Assembly (NCBI GenBank): GCA_014885115.2
Contig: WKLE02005232.1
Location: 1-19,328, forward strand
Origin: Asterionellopsis glacialis
Lineage: Eukaryota; Bacillariophyta; Plagiogrammaphyceae; Rhaphoneidales; Asterionellopsidaceae
Reading direction: 5' to 3'
Length of the DNA: 19,328 nt
Shown here: positions 1-8,512 of the stretch, in pieces
How positions within the stretch are numbered: position 1 is the stretch's first letter
Layout: each line of letters opens with the position of its first letter
The notes under the pieces: generated by a model
What the model was told of the DNA's origin: nothing
The model's input: the letters and a program-made list of their open reading frames with translations, nothing else
The model's database searches: none
Program-made: the position numbers and the translations under genes

Positions 1-83
1 CAAGAGTGTCCTACAGAGAGTGTATTTCAGGACATTACCAAATCAACATTGTGCTATAAGGGACAATCAAATACACTACAGAC

Positions 84-701
84 CACCCCCCCTCTCTATG
101 TTCTCACAACATCTTTCAAGCCTATATAAAGTCTCTGGATGAGGCAGTGCTCCATCTTATTAAATACACAACTCTGGTCATGCACCCAACCACTATTGCA
201 TCCATGATAAAAGCAGAAGAACCACTAACTATTGCAACTGATGGCTCCAAAAAGGGCCAGTCTGGCACCTTTTCCTGGATAATTGAAACTAAAGATCACA
301 TTACTATTTATGAAGGCATGGGAGCAGTCCATGGCCATGGCCATTGTGCAACAATGTTGTCCCATAGAACAGAACTCTATGGTACGACATCTGCTCATGA
401 ATTACTGTACCAAATATGTAAATATTACAAAATTATCACTAGCAAATTGCATGGCAACACATAATTTCAGTGGCACCAGTTGATTCCTTTCCTCTGGTTT
501 TGACATAGAATCTTGACATAGAATCTCATCTCAGACACATAATCTCAAAGGCTCCCTTTTCTACATCATTGACATGGATTAAAGACCACCAAGATGCAAT
601 GATGCCTAAGGACTCATACAGCACAACTAAACATAGCAGTGGATGAACTAGCAGATTATGCCTATACTGTCTGTGTGCATAGCAAGCAAAAACACTATTG
701 A
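84..701 (+). pseudogene. RNase H domain of the retroelement, frameshifted
   Basis: The frame open across base 147 carries LTIATDGSKK (first catalytic Asp at 240-242) and SHRTELYG (catalytic Glu at 372-374), and reads open upstream to about base 84, so no real start lies here. After the stop near 462, a second frame gives LTWIKDHQD (conserved His at 587-589). A third gives AQLNIAVDELADYAY (last catalytic Asp at 642-644), ending at the TGA at 699-701. The order Asp, Glu, His, Asp is that of type I RNase H. A piece reading THNFSG near 460-480 may be the remnant of the middle Asp-Asn motif with Asp changed to His; that alignment is tentative. The enzyme would have degraded RNA in the RNA/DNA hybrid during reverse transcription. 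It cannot be made as one protein now. Confidence 0.72.
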
Positions 702-1169
702 TCCATTTGACACTACAATTACATCTCTCAAACTTTTACATCCAAAATAAAGGCACAAATAGAAGACTCTGTATATCTGCCAAAACTAAAGATATATCAG
801 AACAAGAAATATGACTGGAGCAGAGATGTATGGAACACATTTGACTGGATTGCATATGACATGGCCCAGAAAAACGCAAGTCCAGGTATCACAAGATACT
901 TACATCACTTTGTCAACAAATGGTTACCTTTTGGGAATCATGCCAAATACTATTCCTTGGCTAATGATGAATGGTGCCAAAGCTGCCTACACCCACATGC
1001 AGAAACATGCGCACATCTATTCGGATGCTCCAATATACATTGCTGTCATGAGTACAGACAATGCATCCTAATCTTATGCACCAATCTCTACAAACACAAA
1101 ACATATAAACCTATGGCCAAAACCATTCAAATGAATCTCCTTAACTGGTCCAAAGACAAAGTGCCATAG
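702..1169 (+). pseudogene. Zinc-knuckle tail of the retroelement polyprotein
   Basis: After one more in-frame TGA (705-707) the frame that ended the RNase H part stays open to 1169. It reads WSRDVWNTFDWIAYDMAQ, then HFVNKWLPFGNH, then a knuckle with Cys at 975-977 and 984-986, His at 1014-1016 and Cys at 1026-1028 (C-x2-C-x9-H-x3-C). The WLP segment followed by a short CCHC knuckle resembles the zf-RVT-like region found after RNase H in plant and diatom retroelements. It starts without a Met and shares a frame with the preceding RNase H fragment, so it is part of the broken polyprotein and not a separate gene. Confidence 0.6.
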
Positions 1170-1690
1170 TTTCCCACACCTCCTTCTGGTCCACCAACTG
1201 GGACCGACACACTTCTTACTGAAGCCATTCAAGAACAGACCATCATTGGGTGGCATCACTTCCACAAAAGGGTGGATATCATCCAAATGGGCACAGACAC
1301 AGGAATCCTATTTTGTGCAACTTCTTCTTTGGGATCCTACAATCAATAGACAATGGAAGAATGGATTCAACTGGAGTAAGTATCTAATTAAGAGCATACA
1401 TGCTATTTCATACAAAACCTGTATGTTCAGAAATAAGGATACTATACATGGTCACACGAAAGAAGAAGAACAACTTTCCAAACTTACCAGAATATGAGAG
1501 CAAGCTAGTATGACAGTCACCACACCTACCCCATAACAATTCAATGGAGATACTTCAATACCACCATTCAAGACAAGATGAGAGATATACGTACCAGTCC
1601 CTATATGCTTGGATAACAAATCTATAAACTGCTATTCAAGAAATTGAAAAGCATGAAATCAGAATATCATACAACGGATAACGTTTTATA

Positions 1691-3234
1691 ATATTGACAT
1701 CAGACTCATACCATATGAGTCACCAAACACACAATGTGCTTGGTCTTTCTCTTTTCCTCTGGGTTCCAGTTTCAGAACTACCAGGAAGCACAGATCCGAT
1801 TAGTAGATTAGCTACTGGTAGTCTAATAACAGATTTAAAGAATTATTTAATCCCTGAAATAACACATAAATATGCCATGTTTTTGACAGAGCATGCAAAT
1901 GTATCTAGCTTTTAACATCCCTCACAACACAGTATTTTTACATGTTGACTGACTTTGACAGTCATACTAACTCATCCGACATTCCAAAAATTATTACCGG
2001 TAATTATACAGAAAATCAGATTCCATTTTGGGGTTGGTTATTACATCAATACTATGCATGCTAAGAAGACTCACATGGAATGGATTGTGATCAAGTTTAT
2101 GATGATTGATTTTTGTCTTTCTTTGTACTGCACTTCTATGCGTGCAGTACATGTACGGGTCTGTGGGCAAAAAATCGTTACTATTTGGCCTTTTGGTCTC
2201 ACCTAGAGCTGGAACACAACTCAGCTCCTACTGCAGACAGTAAATGACTGGGATAAGTTGGTGTTCTTGGGGTGGGGGGAAGAGAGAAAGAAAGACAAAA
2301 ATGATCCTGATTGTGTGTATGAGGGGCTGTGACAAGTAGTAGTCTTAGGACCTCCCAGCATGGAGAGTAAAAAAATGCCTACCAGTGCATGCAGATAGAC
2401 AGGATCTCTCTCTGTACAGCATGACGAATAATAATTGACGTCTTATGATTTCCGTTGTCTTATACAAAACTATATACATGCATGAATGTTTTGTATGTAA
2501 TAGAGCCGTTGATGATTTCTCACTCTCCTTTGGAACAGAATGAGAGACGACACGTGCAAGATCCGAATAAAATTTACGTAGGATTGTACATGGAGTTGAG
2601 TGAATAACGAATCGTGGGAGGATCCGTAGAATAATAATACTGAAAGCAAAGTCATTAAGTCTATGATGGTATTATGTTTATTCATACATTAAGATACAAC
2701 ATAAGTCTTATTTATGTAAATGAAACGTGTATATTGAGATTAAAAAATTAAATTAACGAGGATGATAATGTAGACTGTAGACTCTACATATATGCTGGTC
2801 CTCAATAGGACTCGCTAGTCATAGGTCCTGGTGCAGACTAGTCCTAATTAATGACTACAACGACGAAAATGCTAATTAGGCAAATATTATTGGAATTATT
2901 GTAGTTCTACATACTACTTGCCATGTTGTAGCATTGCTATTTAATTTGTGTTAGTTTCGCTTAGCTACAGTACGTGTATGCTACATGTGTGTGTGTTTCT
3001 TGTAGCAGAGCGAAAAGAAGTGAAAAGCAAACTATAAAGCAAGGACAGCACTTGCAAGAGCACCAAAAGCAGCAGCGAGATCGAACTCCTGTCTCTTCTT
3101 GTACCTGGTACGTTTGCATTAAAGACCAAAGAACTCTGTCTTTGTATCTGTCTCTTACTCGACAACAGCAGTAGCAAGAAGGAGGAACGACTTGAATTCC
3201 ACACGACAATTTTAAAAAATAATACATTTGAATC
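1691..3234. other. Intergenic; no gene recognised
   Basis: Only short open frames without recognisable motifs occur here, several starting with non-ATG codons. The stretch contains a 10 bp hairpin (2124-2151), a 12 bp palindrome ATTACCGGTAAT (1993-2004), and a patch at about 2797-2857 rich in AGGACT/TAGTCCT-like words. The last 200 or so bases should hold the promoter and 5' leader of the Rab gene; the leader just before its ATG is A-rich. No TATA box can be assigned with confidence. Confidence 0.5.
2124..2151. repeat. Perfect 10 bp inverted repeat with an 8-base loop
   Basis: TGTACTGCAC at 2124-2133 is exactly complementary to GTGCAGTACA at 2142-2151. It lies in otherwise featureless DNA about 430 bases past the retroelement relic. 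With this arm length and a short loop, one chance occurrence in 19 kb is not very unlikely. Confidence 0.5.
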
Positions 3235-3942
3235 ATGGCATCTCGAGCAACGTCAGCAGGTGCAAAGCCACCTCTTTACAAAATTGTCATGTTGGGTGAT
3301 TCCGGTGTTGGAAAGACATCCCTTGTGGCGCGATTGACAAATCCTGACCGTCCAATGAATCACGATATATCAGCGACGATGGGCATAGAATTCGATACAC
3401 AAATGCTGGACACAGAACACGGCAAGGTCAAGGCACAAATTTGGGACACGGCAGGACAAGAACGATTCGCCCGTGTCTTATTGCCAACCTACTTTCGTAA
3501 GGCCAAGGGCGTCATTTTGGTTTACGATATTACCAATGCAAAGTCATTTGAGAGCTTGAGTGAACGTTGGATGACACAGCTTCATGATCACGCCTCGTCC
3601 GATGATTTAGCCAAATTGTTAGTGGGAAATAAAAGTGATTTAGAGGCCTCCCGCGAGGTATCACAAGAAAAGGCACAACAGTTCTGTCAAGAATACGGTA
3701 TGGAAATGTTGGAGACATCTGCAAAGTCCGGTGACAATGTTTTGGCAGCCTTTGAAAAATTGATTGGTATTGTCCACGACCGCGCTTTGGCCGCCTCCAA
3801 AAACAAGGGTGGCATTAAGGGTATGAATTCCTCTGGTGCCGGTGCTGGATCTTCCGCCAATGGCGGTGGAACTGTCAGACTTGAAGACCAAAATGATAAC
3901 AGTGGTGTTGACCCAGGAGCTGCCAATGCCTGTGGTTGTTAA
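3235..3942 (+). CDS. Rab-family small GTPase
   Basis: A 235-residue protein, a normal length for a Rab, expected to switch between GDP and GTP on vesicle or organelle membranes. All nucleotide-binding motifs are intact: P-loop GDSGVGKT (residues 21-28), switch I Thr48 in ATMGIEF, WDTAGQE (70-76), NKSD (132-135) and ETSAK (160-164). The YFRKA stretch (86-90) stands where Rabs carry YYRGA. The last three residues, CGC, are a typical CxC double geranylgeranylation signal, reached through a Gly/Ser/Asn-rich flexible tail. Compared with the usual Rab1/Rab8 layout, switch I seems about two residues longer and switch II has one extra residue (QERFARV rather than QERFR), so the subfamily is unclear. 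The ATG chosen is preceded by an A-rich leader (AATCATGG). No intron is needed. The gene converges on the 4983-6977 gene. Confidence 0.95.
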   Translation: MASRATSAGAKPPLYKIVMLGDSGVGKTSLVARLTNPDRPMNHDISATMGIEFDTQMLDTEHGKVKAQIWDTAGQERFARVLLPTYFRKAKGVILVYDITNAKSFESLSERWMTQLHDHASSDDLAKLLVGNKSDLEASREVSQEKAQQFCQEYGMEMLETSAKSGDNVLAAFEKLIGIVHDRALAASKNKGGIKGMNSSGAGAGSSANGGGTVRLEDQNDNSGVDPGAANACGC

Positions 3943-4982
3943 AAACGAACAACTGCGACTGTGACTGCTTTGCTTTGTTACGAAGAAGGAAGAAGAGAAT
4001 GAGTGAGGGAGAGAAAGGAAATGTGTGTTTGTTTGTGTCTGAGAGAGAGAGAGAGATGAGAAGAAATCAAGAGATAATAGAAGGAAAGAAGGAATGATAT
4101 GATGGATTGGTAGTTATTTTAGTTGGGCTGCATGGTCGTCCTTGAAGTCTGTATTTGATGTGTGTGACAGATTACAATGACGATGTTGTGTGTTTTATAA
4201 TTGCGCCCCACCCCCTGAAAAAGTAAATGAATCTAAAGAGAGAAACAAAAGAAAAACATATTTTTTATTTATAAGACAGACATGATTTTAGTAAACTACA
4301 AGAGTGTGTTTTCGTTTGCTATTTCTATTGCTGTGGTTTTTTGCTGGCTATTTTAAAAGCCGACTTGTCTGTTTTGTAGAACGTCACCTTTGACAGTACA
4401 CAGCCACGTCCATCTATAACAACTTTGTTTCTGAATTGTAGTTCTAGTACTTTTTGTGGTGCACCACACCGTACTAGTCAGTCGAGAATAAAACCATGAT
4501 ACGAAACTCTATACCTTATCTACAACGCTGTAGCAGACGTTTCAAGTTGATGATCATCGGCATTACCTTGAGTGTTACATGCAGTGTTTCACAACGAACG
4601 TGATCAACATTTTTATGAAAAAAAGCAAATACTCGCTTATGTTCCTTGAAGCCTTTGCCTGGTCAGTGACTTACTCTAACTTTTTCCTTCTTTTCTCCAA
4701 GCAAAGTGCAGTGTACACAAACTAAGGAATGAGTCTGTCAAGGTGGAAAAGACGAATTGTGTTCTTGTCGCATCATATGATTGATGGGTGCTTTTATCAT
4801 ACATGGCCGCCAGGTTCGAATTTTTTAAAAGTGAATGGCACGGGAGTGATGTTTATTCTGATACGATTGTTATTGTTGTTGTACTTTTTAAAAACAAACT
4901 AATCTTTTTCTTAGGATCATTATACTCTATGAACTAATGGAATCTACAAAACACTATTGTAATATTCTTATTATTCTTATTT
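3943..4982. other. Convergent intergenic region; no gene recognised
   Basis: These 1040 bases lie between the 3' ends of the Rab gene (+) and the 4983-6977 gene (-), so both 3' untranslated regions should fall here. A purine-rich stretch includes a perfect GA run at 4041-4056. An AATAAA at 4487-4492 is rather far from the Rab stop codon to be its polyadenylation signal. No coding frame, tRNA or other RNA gene was recognised on either strand. Confidence 0.5.
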
Positions 4983-6977
4983 TTATAAGACACGATTATT
5001 CATATTTCGAAATTGAACACGACTTACTCTCCAACTATAATCTCCTCCTCCTCCTCCGCCTTTTGGTGATGGACATATTGGTGGAGACCGTTGTTTAGCT
5101 GTCTCACTTTGCTGTTTCGTGGTATTTGTAGTAGTAGGGACATCACCATGACTAGCATCCTCAGCAACAGCAGTAGTTCTCTTGTTGCTGCTGTTAGTAG
5201 TATTACCGCCCACAAGTGCTACATCAATCAAACAGAAATCACCACGTTGTCGTAATGACCCAGGCATAACTAATTGAACATTACCACGTTTCATTTCAAA
5301 TGGTCCATTAGTATGTGCTTGTTGTAACTTGACGTCGTTGCTGTTGCTGTTACAATCACCATTGCCATTCCCATTCCTTACTGTTGCTGCAGTTTTTGTT
5401 GCAGTGGACCATGAATGGTGTGGTAATTTTGGTGGTGCATTGGTAACATCCAATATTAATTGTTCCTGTACATGCGGTAAATCTAAAAATTCTAAATATT
5501 CCAATGGCCAATCCGATGGCCAACCTGAGGGTGGCACTACTACTGATGATGATGGTTTGGACGACCATGACTCTTTCTCGTGTTGATCGTTGTCGTTGTC
5601 GTTGTCTTGATCAACATCGTCGTCGTCGTCGTCGTCGTCGTCGTCTTGCACACTTAGATTGGCAATAGCAGTAGTGGACATTGTAGCTGAATTAGCAAAG
5701 TTATTTGTGTCATTATCCTCTTCATCACCATCCTCATAATCAACACTGGTGGTAATAGTAGTAGTAGAAGCAGAAGTCAAATAGGAAGGTCCTTTATCAC
5801 GTTTGGTACGTCGATGTTTGGGAGTTGTTGTGGATTCTGCAACTTTTGTTTTATGATTGTATGAGTAGTAGCCATCACTATCATTTACAGTATTACTATA
5901 CTCCTCCTTCTCGTGACTTATTTCATCATAATCATCATTATCCTTGGACAATTGATTGGAATGATATTGATCATGGTGGTGGTTGTGATGTAAGTGAGTT
6001 ACCATGATGGCTTGACTAAGTCCACCATTGCACAAGGAACTGACAGGTTTTTTTTGTTGCTGGTGCTGGTGGTGCAATGACATGACATCTTTTCTTCTTG
6101 TAGAAGGCGCTAGTTGTAACAATCGTTCCAGTGTTTGTAGCAGTGGTGATGATGATTGCTGTTGCTGTTGCTTACGTTTGTCTATCGGAATTGTTCTTGC
6201 GCTATTCGTTGTGCTACTACTACTACTACTATTATGATATAATCCAGCAATGCCTAATCCTGGTGCCAGTGGTAACCAATGTCGATGAACATTCCGTGAA
6301 TTCGCTGTTAATCGTGGTGGTGGTGACAACCATGTCGACGATGATAGTGTAGTTTGTGGATCTGTGGATCCAGGTACAAATACAACACGACAAACAATTG
6401 ATTCTAATTGTGACAAGGCACCCGTCATTAATCCTTCCAAAGCTGCGGTTTGTTCTCTTGTTCGTGGTGGATGATTCTGACTTGCATTATTGTTTTTGTA
6501 ATTGTGATTGGCTTGGTGTTGCTGGTGTTGTTGTCGTTGGTGTTGCTGTTGGGTTGTATATGGTACAGGTCCTGACCATAAATCTTCTTCTCGTACAAAG
6601 GAACCAATTGCTATGCATAAATCAACATTGCCACCGCCTAATCCAATTTCATGACGTTTGCGACGTCGTGAATGATGATTATGATTTGTTTGTTCTTGTT
6701 GCTTTGAATGTTTGTCATTTTCATTTGTTTCTGTTGGTTCGTAAGACGATTCTTCTTGCAAGGCAAATTCAGCTAACGCAGCTGCACTTGGTAAATCAAT
6801 ATCAGCTACAGCCAAAATACGAATGGTTGGTAAATTGTTTTGTTCCTCCTGTTGATTCTCGTCATTCTTTTGATTATTAGTAGTAGCATTATTGTTGTTA
6901 CTGCTGTTTAATGATGGAGTTCGAGGTAAATTGAATCGATTGTAATCATTATAATTATAATTATTATTATGATTCAT
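4983..6977 (-). CDS. Putative calcineurin-like phosphoesterase fold with most metal ligands replaced
   Basis: A 664-residue protein, swollen by Asn, Gln, His, Ser and Asp runs (ten consecutive Asp at 445-454). Between these are short non-repetitive islands whose order matches metallophosphoesterase motifs: IRILAVADID (52-61, in place of DxH), LCIAIGSF (120-127, in place of GD), VVFVPGSTDP (198-207, in place of GN-H/C-D), LDVTNAPPK (509-517, in place of THxPP), QAHTNGPF (553-560, in place of GHTHxPF) and VQLVMPGSLRQ (567-577), then FCLIDVAL. The fold reading is inference from this order. At nearly every position where the family binds metal the residue differs, so hydrolysis is doubtful and a binding or scaffold role is possible. 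No signal peptide or membrane segment is seen. The ATG follows an A-rich leader on the minus strand, itself preceded by a C-run (6995-7009). There is no homology I can name with certainty. Confidence 0.72.
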   Translation of the reverse strand: MNHNNNYNYNDYNRFNLPRTPSLNSSNNNNATTNNQKNDENQQEEQNNLPTIRILAVADIDLPSAAALAEFALQEESSYEPTETNENDKHSKQQEQTNHNHHSRRRKRHEIGLGGGNVDLCIAIGSFVREEDLWSGPVPYTTQQQHQRQQHQQHQANHNYKNNNASQNHPPRTREQTAALEGLMTGALSQLESIVCRVVFVPGSTDPQTTLSSSTWLSPPPRLTANSRNVHRHWLPLAPGLGIAGLYHNSSSSSSTTNSARTIPIDKRKQQQQQSSSPLLQTLERLLQLAPSTRRKDVMSLHHQHQQQKKPVSSLCNGGLSQAIMVTHLHHNHHHDQYHSNQLSKDNDDYDEISHEKEEYSNTVNDSDGYYSYNHKTKVAESTTTPKHRRTKRDKGPSYLTSASTTTITTSVDYEDGDEEDNDTNNFANSATMSTTAIANLSVQDDDDDDDDDDVDQDNDNDNDQHEKESWSSKPSSSVVVPPSGWPSDWPLEYLEFLDLPHVQEQLILDVTNAPPKLPHHSWSTATKTAATVRNGNGNGDCNSNSNDVKLQQAHTNGPFEMKRGNVQLVMPGSLRQRGDFCLIDVALVGGNTTNSSNKRTTAVAEDASHGDVPTTTNTTKQQSETAKQRSPPICPSPKGGGGGGDYSWRVSRVQFRNMNNRVL

Positions 6978-7554
6978 TGTTTTCTTTTTTTTTTGGGGGG
7001 GGGAGGGGGTTATTCTTCACTGTCGCAATCTCGTTCCAAAGGAGTATTCTAACTAGAGTATGAAATGTTTTACAAGAGCAAGTGACAGATAGTTAGGTAG
7101 TCTCTTGATTGTGTTGTAAAGGAATGTTTTCGTTTTCTCCTTTTTCTCTCGTTTATAATTTTACATTGTTTCTCTGCTGCCGCCAAACGTCTCAAATCGA
7201 TACGATGGATTATCAATATCCCTGCTGTGTGTGTCGGTCGCAGTCTGGTCGCGTTGTCATCTCCTCCTTCACTTACATTATGATTTTTTTCATGAGACAT
7301 GTCGACCATCAATGAAACTAAAAGCGAAAGGAAGTGTTTCTGTCGCCAGCCAGTATTATTTTACAAGAAGTGAACATAAAAAAATACATCGAGGGCAGCA
7401 CAGATACTGACTAATACCGGACTACCCGGTACTGCAATAATTTAGAAGAGATTACTGTGGTACATGGTATTATAGTTGCTAGCCATATCTTTTTTTTAGA
7501 CACCCGGCAGTTAGTGACTCTGTAACGGCTTTGGCGGCAGAAACGGTTACAAGA

Positions 7555-7571
7555 TCCAATGGTTCATTGGA
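7555..7571. repeat. Short inverted repeat, 7 bp arms with a 3-base loop
   Basis: TCCAATG at 7555-7561 and CATTGGA at 7565-7571 are exact complements. CCAAT/ATTGG words are common promoter elements in eukaryotes, so in this divergent intergenic region the site could be a paired CCAAT box, but this is only suggestive. Confidence 0.35.
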
Positions 7572-8215
7572 ACCCTTTTGGTAGAATGATCTTGATGTAC
7601 AATTGATATTTGAGTCTTGCAAGGCATTCCATTCAAACTCAAACTACTGTAATTAGTGAATACAAGTGTGAGAGTCACTCGTTTTGGCATGGACGAAAAA
7701 GGGACACTCTAGAAGATGGAGGATGAATTCGTGTTGATTCCCGCAAAGAGTCCACAAGTTTTGGCGGGGTGATGGGGGTTACTAGTCCTACTACTGGGAA
7801 ACGCAGAGATGAGTAGTCTTTGGAAGTAGATTTAAACACACTCAACATCTGCAGGCTCGCAGAATCTTCCAATGATATTATTTAAAAATCTACACAGAAT
7901 TATGTTTTAGGGTTACTAGGACATTTTCAACCTAGATCATTACTACCGATGTTGGATGATAGAATATATGTCAATTTCACCAACAAAGAATGTGTTATTT
8001 AATTTAAATAAAATGTACCAATCAACGAATTCCATCCTACGAAATGATATATATAGAGAATGAATTCCAAGAATCTCACCCTCGCAGAAAAAGAAAAAAA
8101 AGACGGAACGGGGAGACGATCGATAGATTCGAGGATTCTCCATCTAGTCGATCTACCGCGTATGCGGAGAGTCACTCACCCGAGAAGTAAGACTAGGTCT
8201 CTAGAAGTAGTCCTA

Positions 8216-8244
8216 CGACATAACATCGCGACGTAACATCGCGA
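8216..8244. repeat. 13 bp tandem repeat, two copies plus three bases
   Basis: CGACATAACATCG (8216-8228) is followed directly by CGACGTAACATCG (8229-8241), with one mismatch, and then CGA. It begins on the last two bases of a TAGTCCTAC motif and lies about 270 bases upstream of the RING gene start, in its probable promoter or leader. Confidence 0.6.
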
Positions 8245-8512
8245 TACCAAGAAGAAACCATCTAATCGTAGCTGGCTCTAAGGAGTAGGTTAGAGGTGGT
8301 TCGATTGAGAGGAGAAGCAAAGGAACAAACGAAAGATTCGAAACTCCGTGTCGATCAAGAGATTGATTGGAAAGAGAGCAGCAGATCCATATCCATAGAA
8401 CATCGCCATCTTTCCATTGCGATCATTCCATTCCATTCCAGAATCGCACGAATCACTCCTCGCTGTAGGCTAGTTTAGTTAGAGATAGAAGCAAACATAG
8501 AGAAGAATCAAA

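Larger units (their letters stand above)
1..1690 (+). mobile_element. Decayed 3' part of a retrotransposon (RNase H plus zinc-knuckle tail), cut by the left edge
   Basis: Reading all three plus-strand frames and joining the recognisable pieces in order gives a linker, an RNase H domain (about 84-701), a zinc-knuckle tail (about 702-1169), and weaker tail pieces: a Trp-rich segment at 1246-1497 and a segment containing LYAWITNL and AIQEIEKHEIRISYNG at about 1600-1680. This order (RNase H, then a WLP-type segment, a CxxC...H...C knuckle and a Trp-rich end) fits the C-terminal part of reverse-transcriptase polyproteins abundant in diatom genomes. No reverse transcriptase is visible, so it would lie left of the window or be lost. 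Several stops and at least three frame changes make it non-functional. No terminal repeat or target-site duplication was found. LTR versus non-LTR class cannot be decided. Confidence 0.7.
6978..8512. other. Divergent intergenic region with the promoters of both flanking genes
   Basis: The genes at 4983-6977 (-) and 8513-11806 (+) are transcribed away from this 1535-base stretch. It contains a T-run/G-run (6981-7009) just upstream of the minus-strand start, a 7 bp inverted repeat (7555-7571), a 13 bp tandem repeat (8216-8241) and two copies of TAGTCCTAC (7783-7791 and 8208-8216). A minus-strand frame of about 80 codons (7070-7312), in the same direction as the 4983-6977 gene, could be an upstream ORF but has no recognisable domain. 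No core promoter element can be assigned securely. Confidence 0.5.

Noticed and set aside
4813..4826. GGTTCGAA followed by six T, resembling a tRNA B box and Pol III terminator
   Set aside because: No acceptor or anticodon stem can be folded around it and no proper A box lies upstream; there is no 3' half of an acceptor stem before the T-run.
6356..6880. 174-codon plus-strand open frame
   Set aside because: It is antisense to the 4983-6977 gene and its Val/Leu/Cys-rich composition is the complement of the Asn/Gln/His runs there; no domain is visible.
7675..7872. 65-codon minus-strand frame
   Set aside because: The composition looks protein-like (Pro, Ser, Leu), but it starts at TTG, ends quickly and matches no family I know; insufficient to call.
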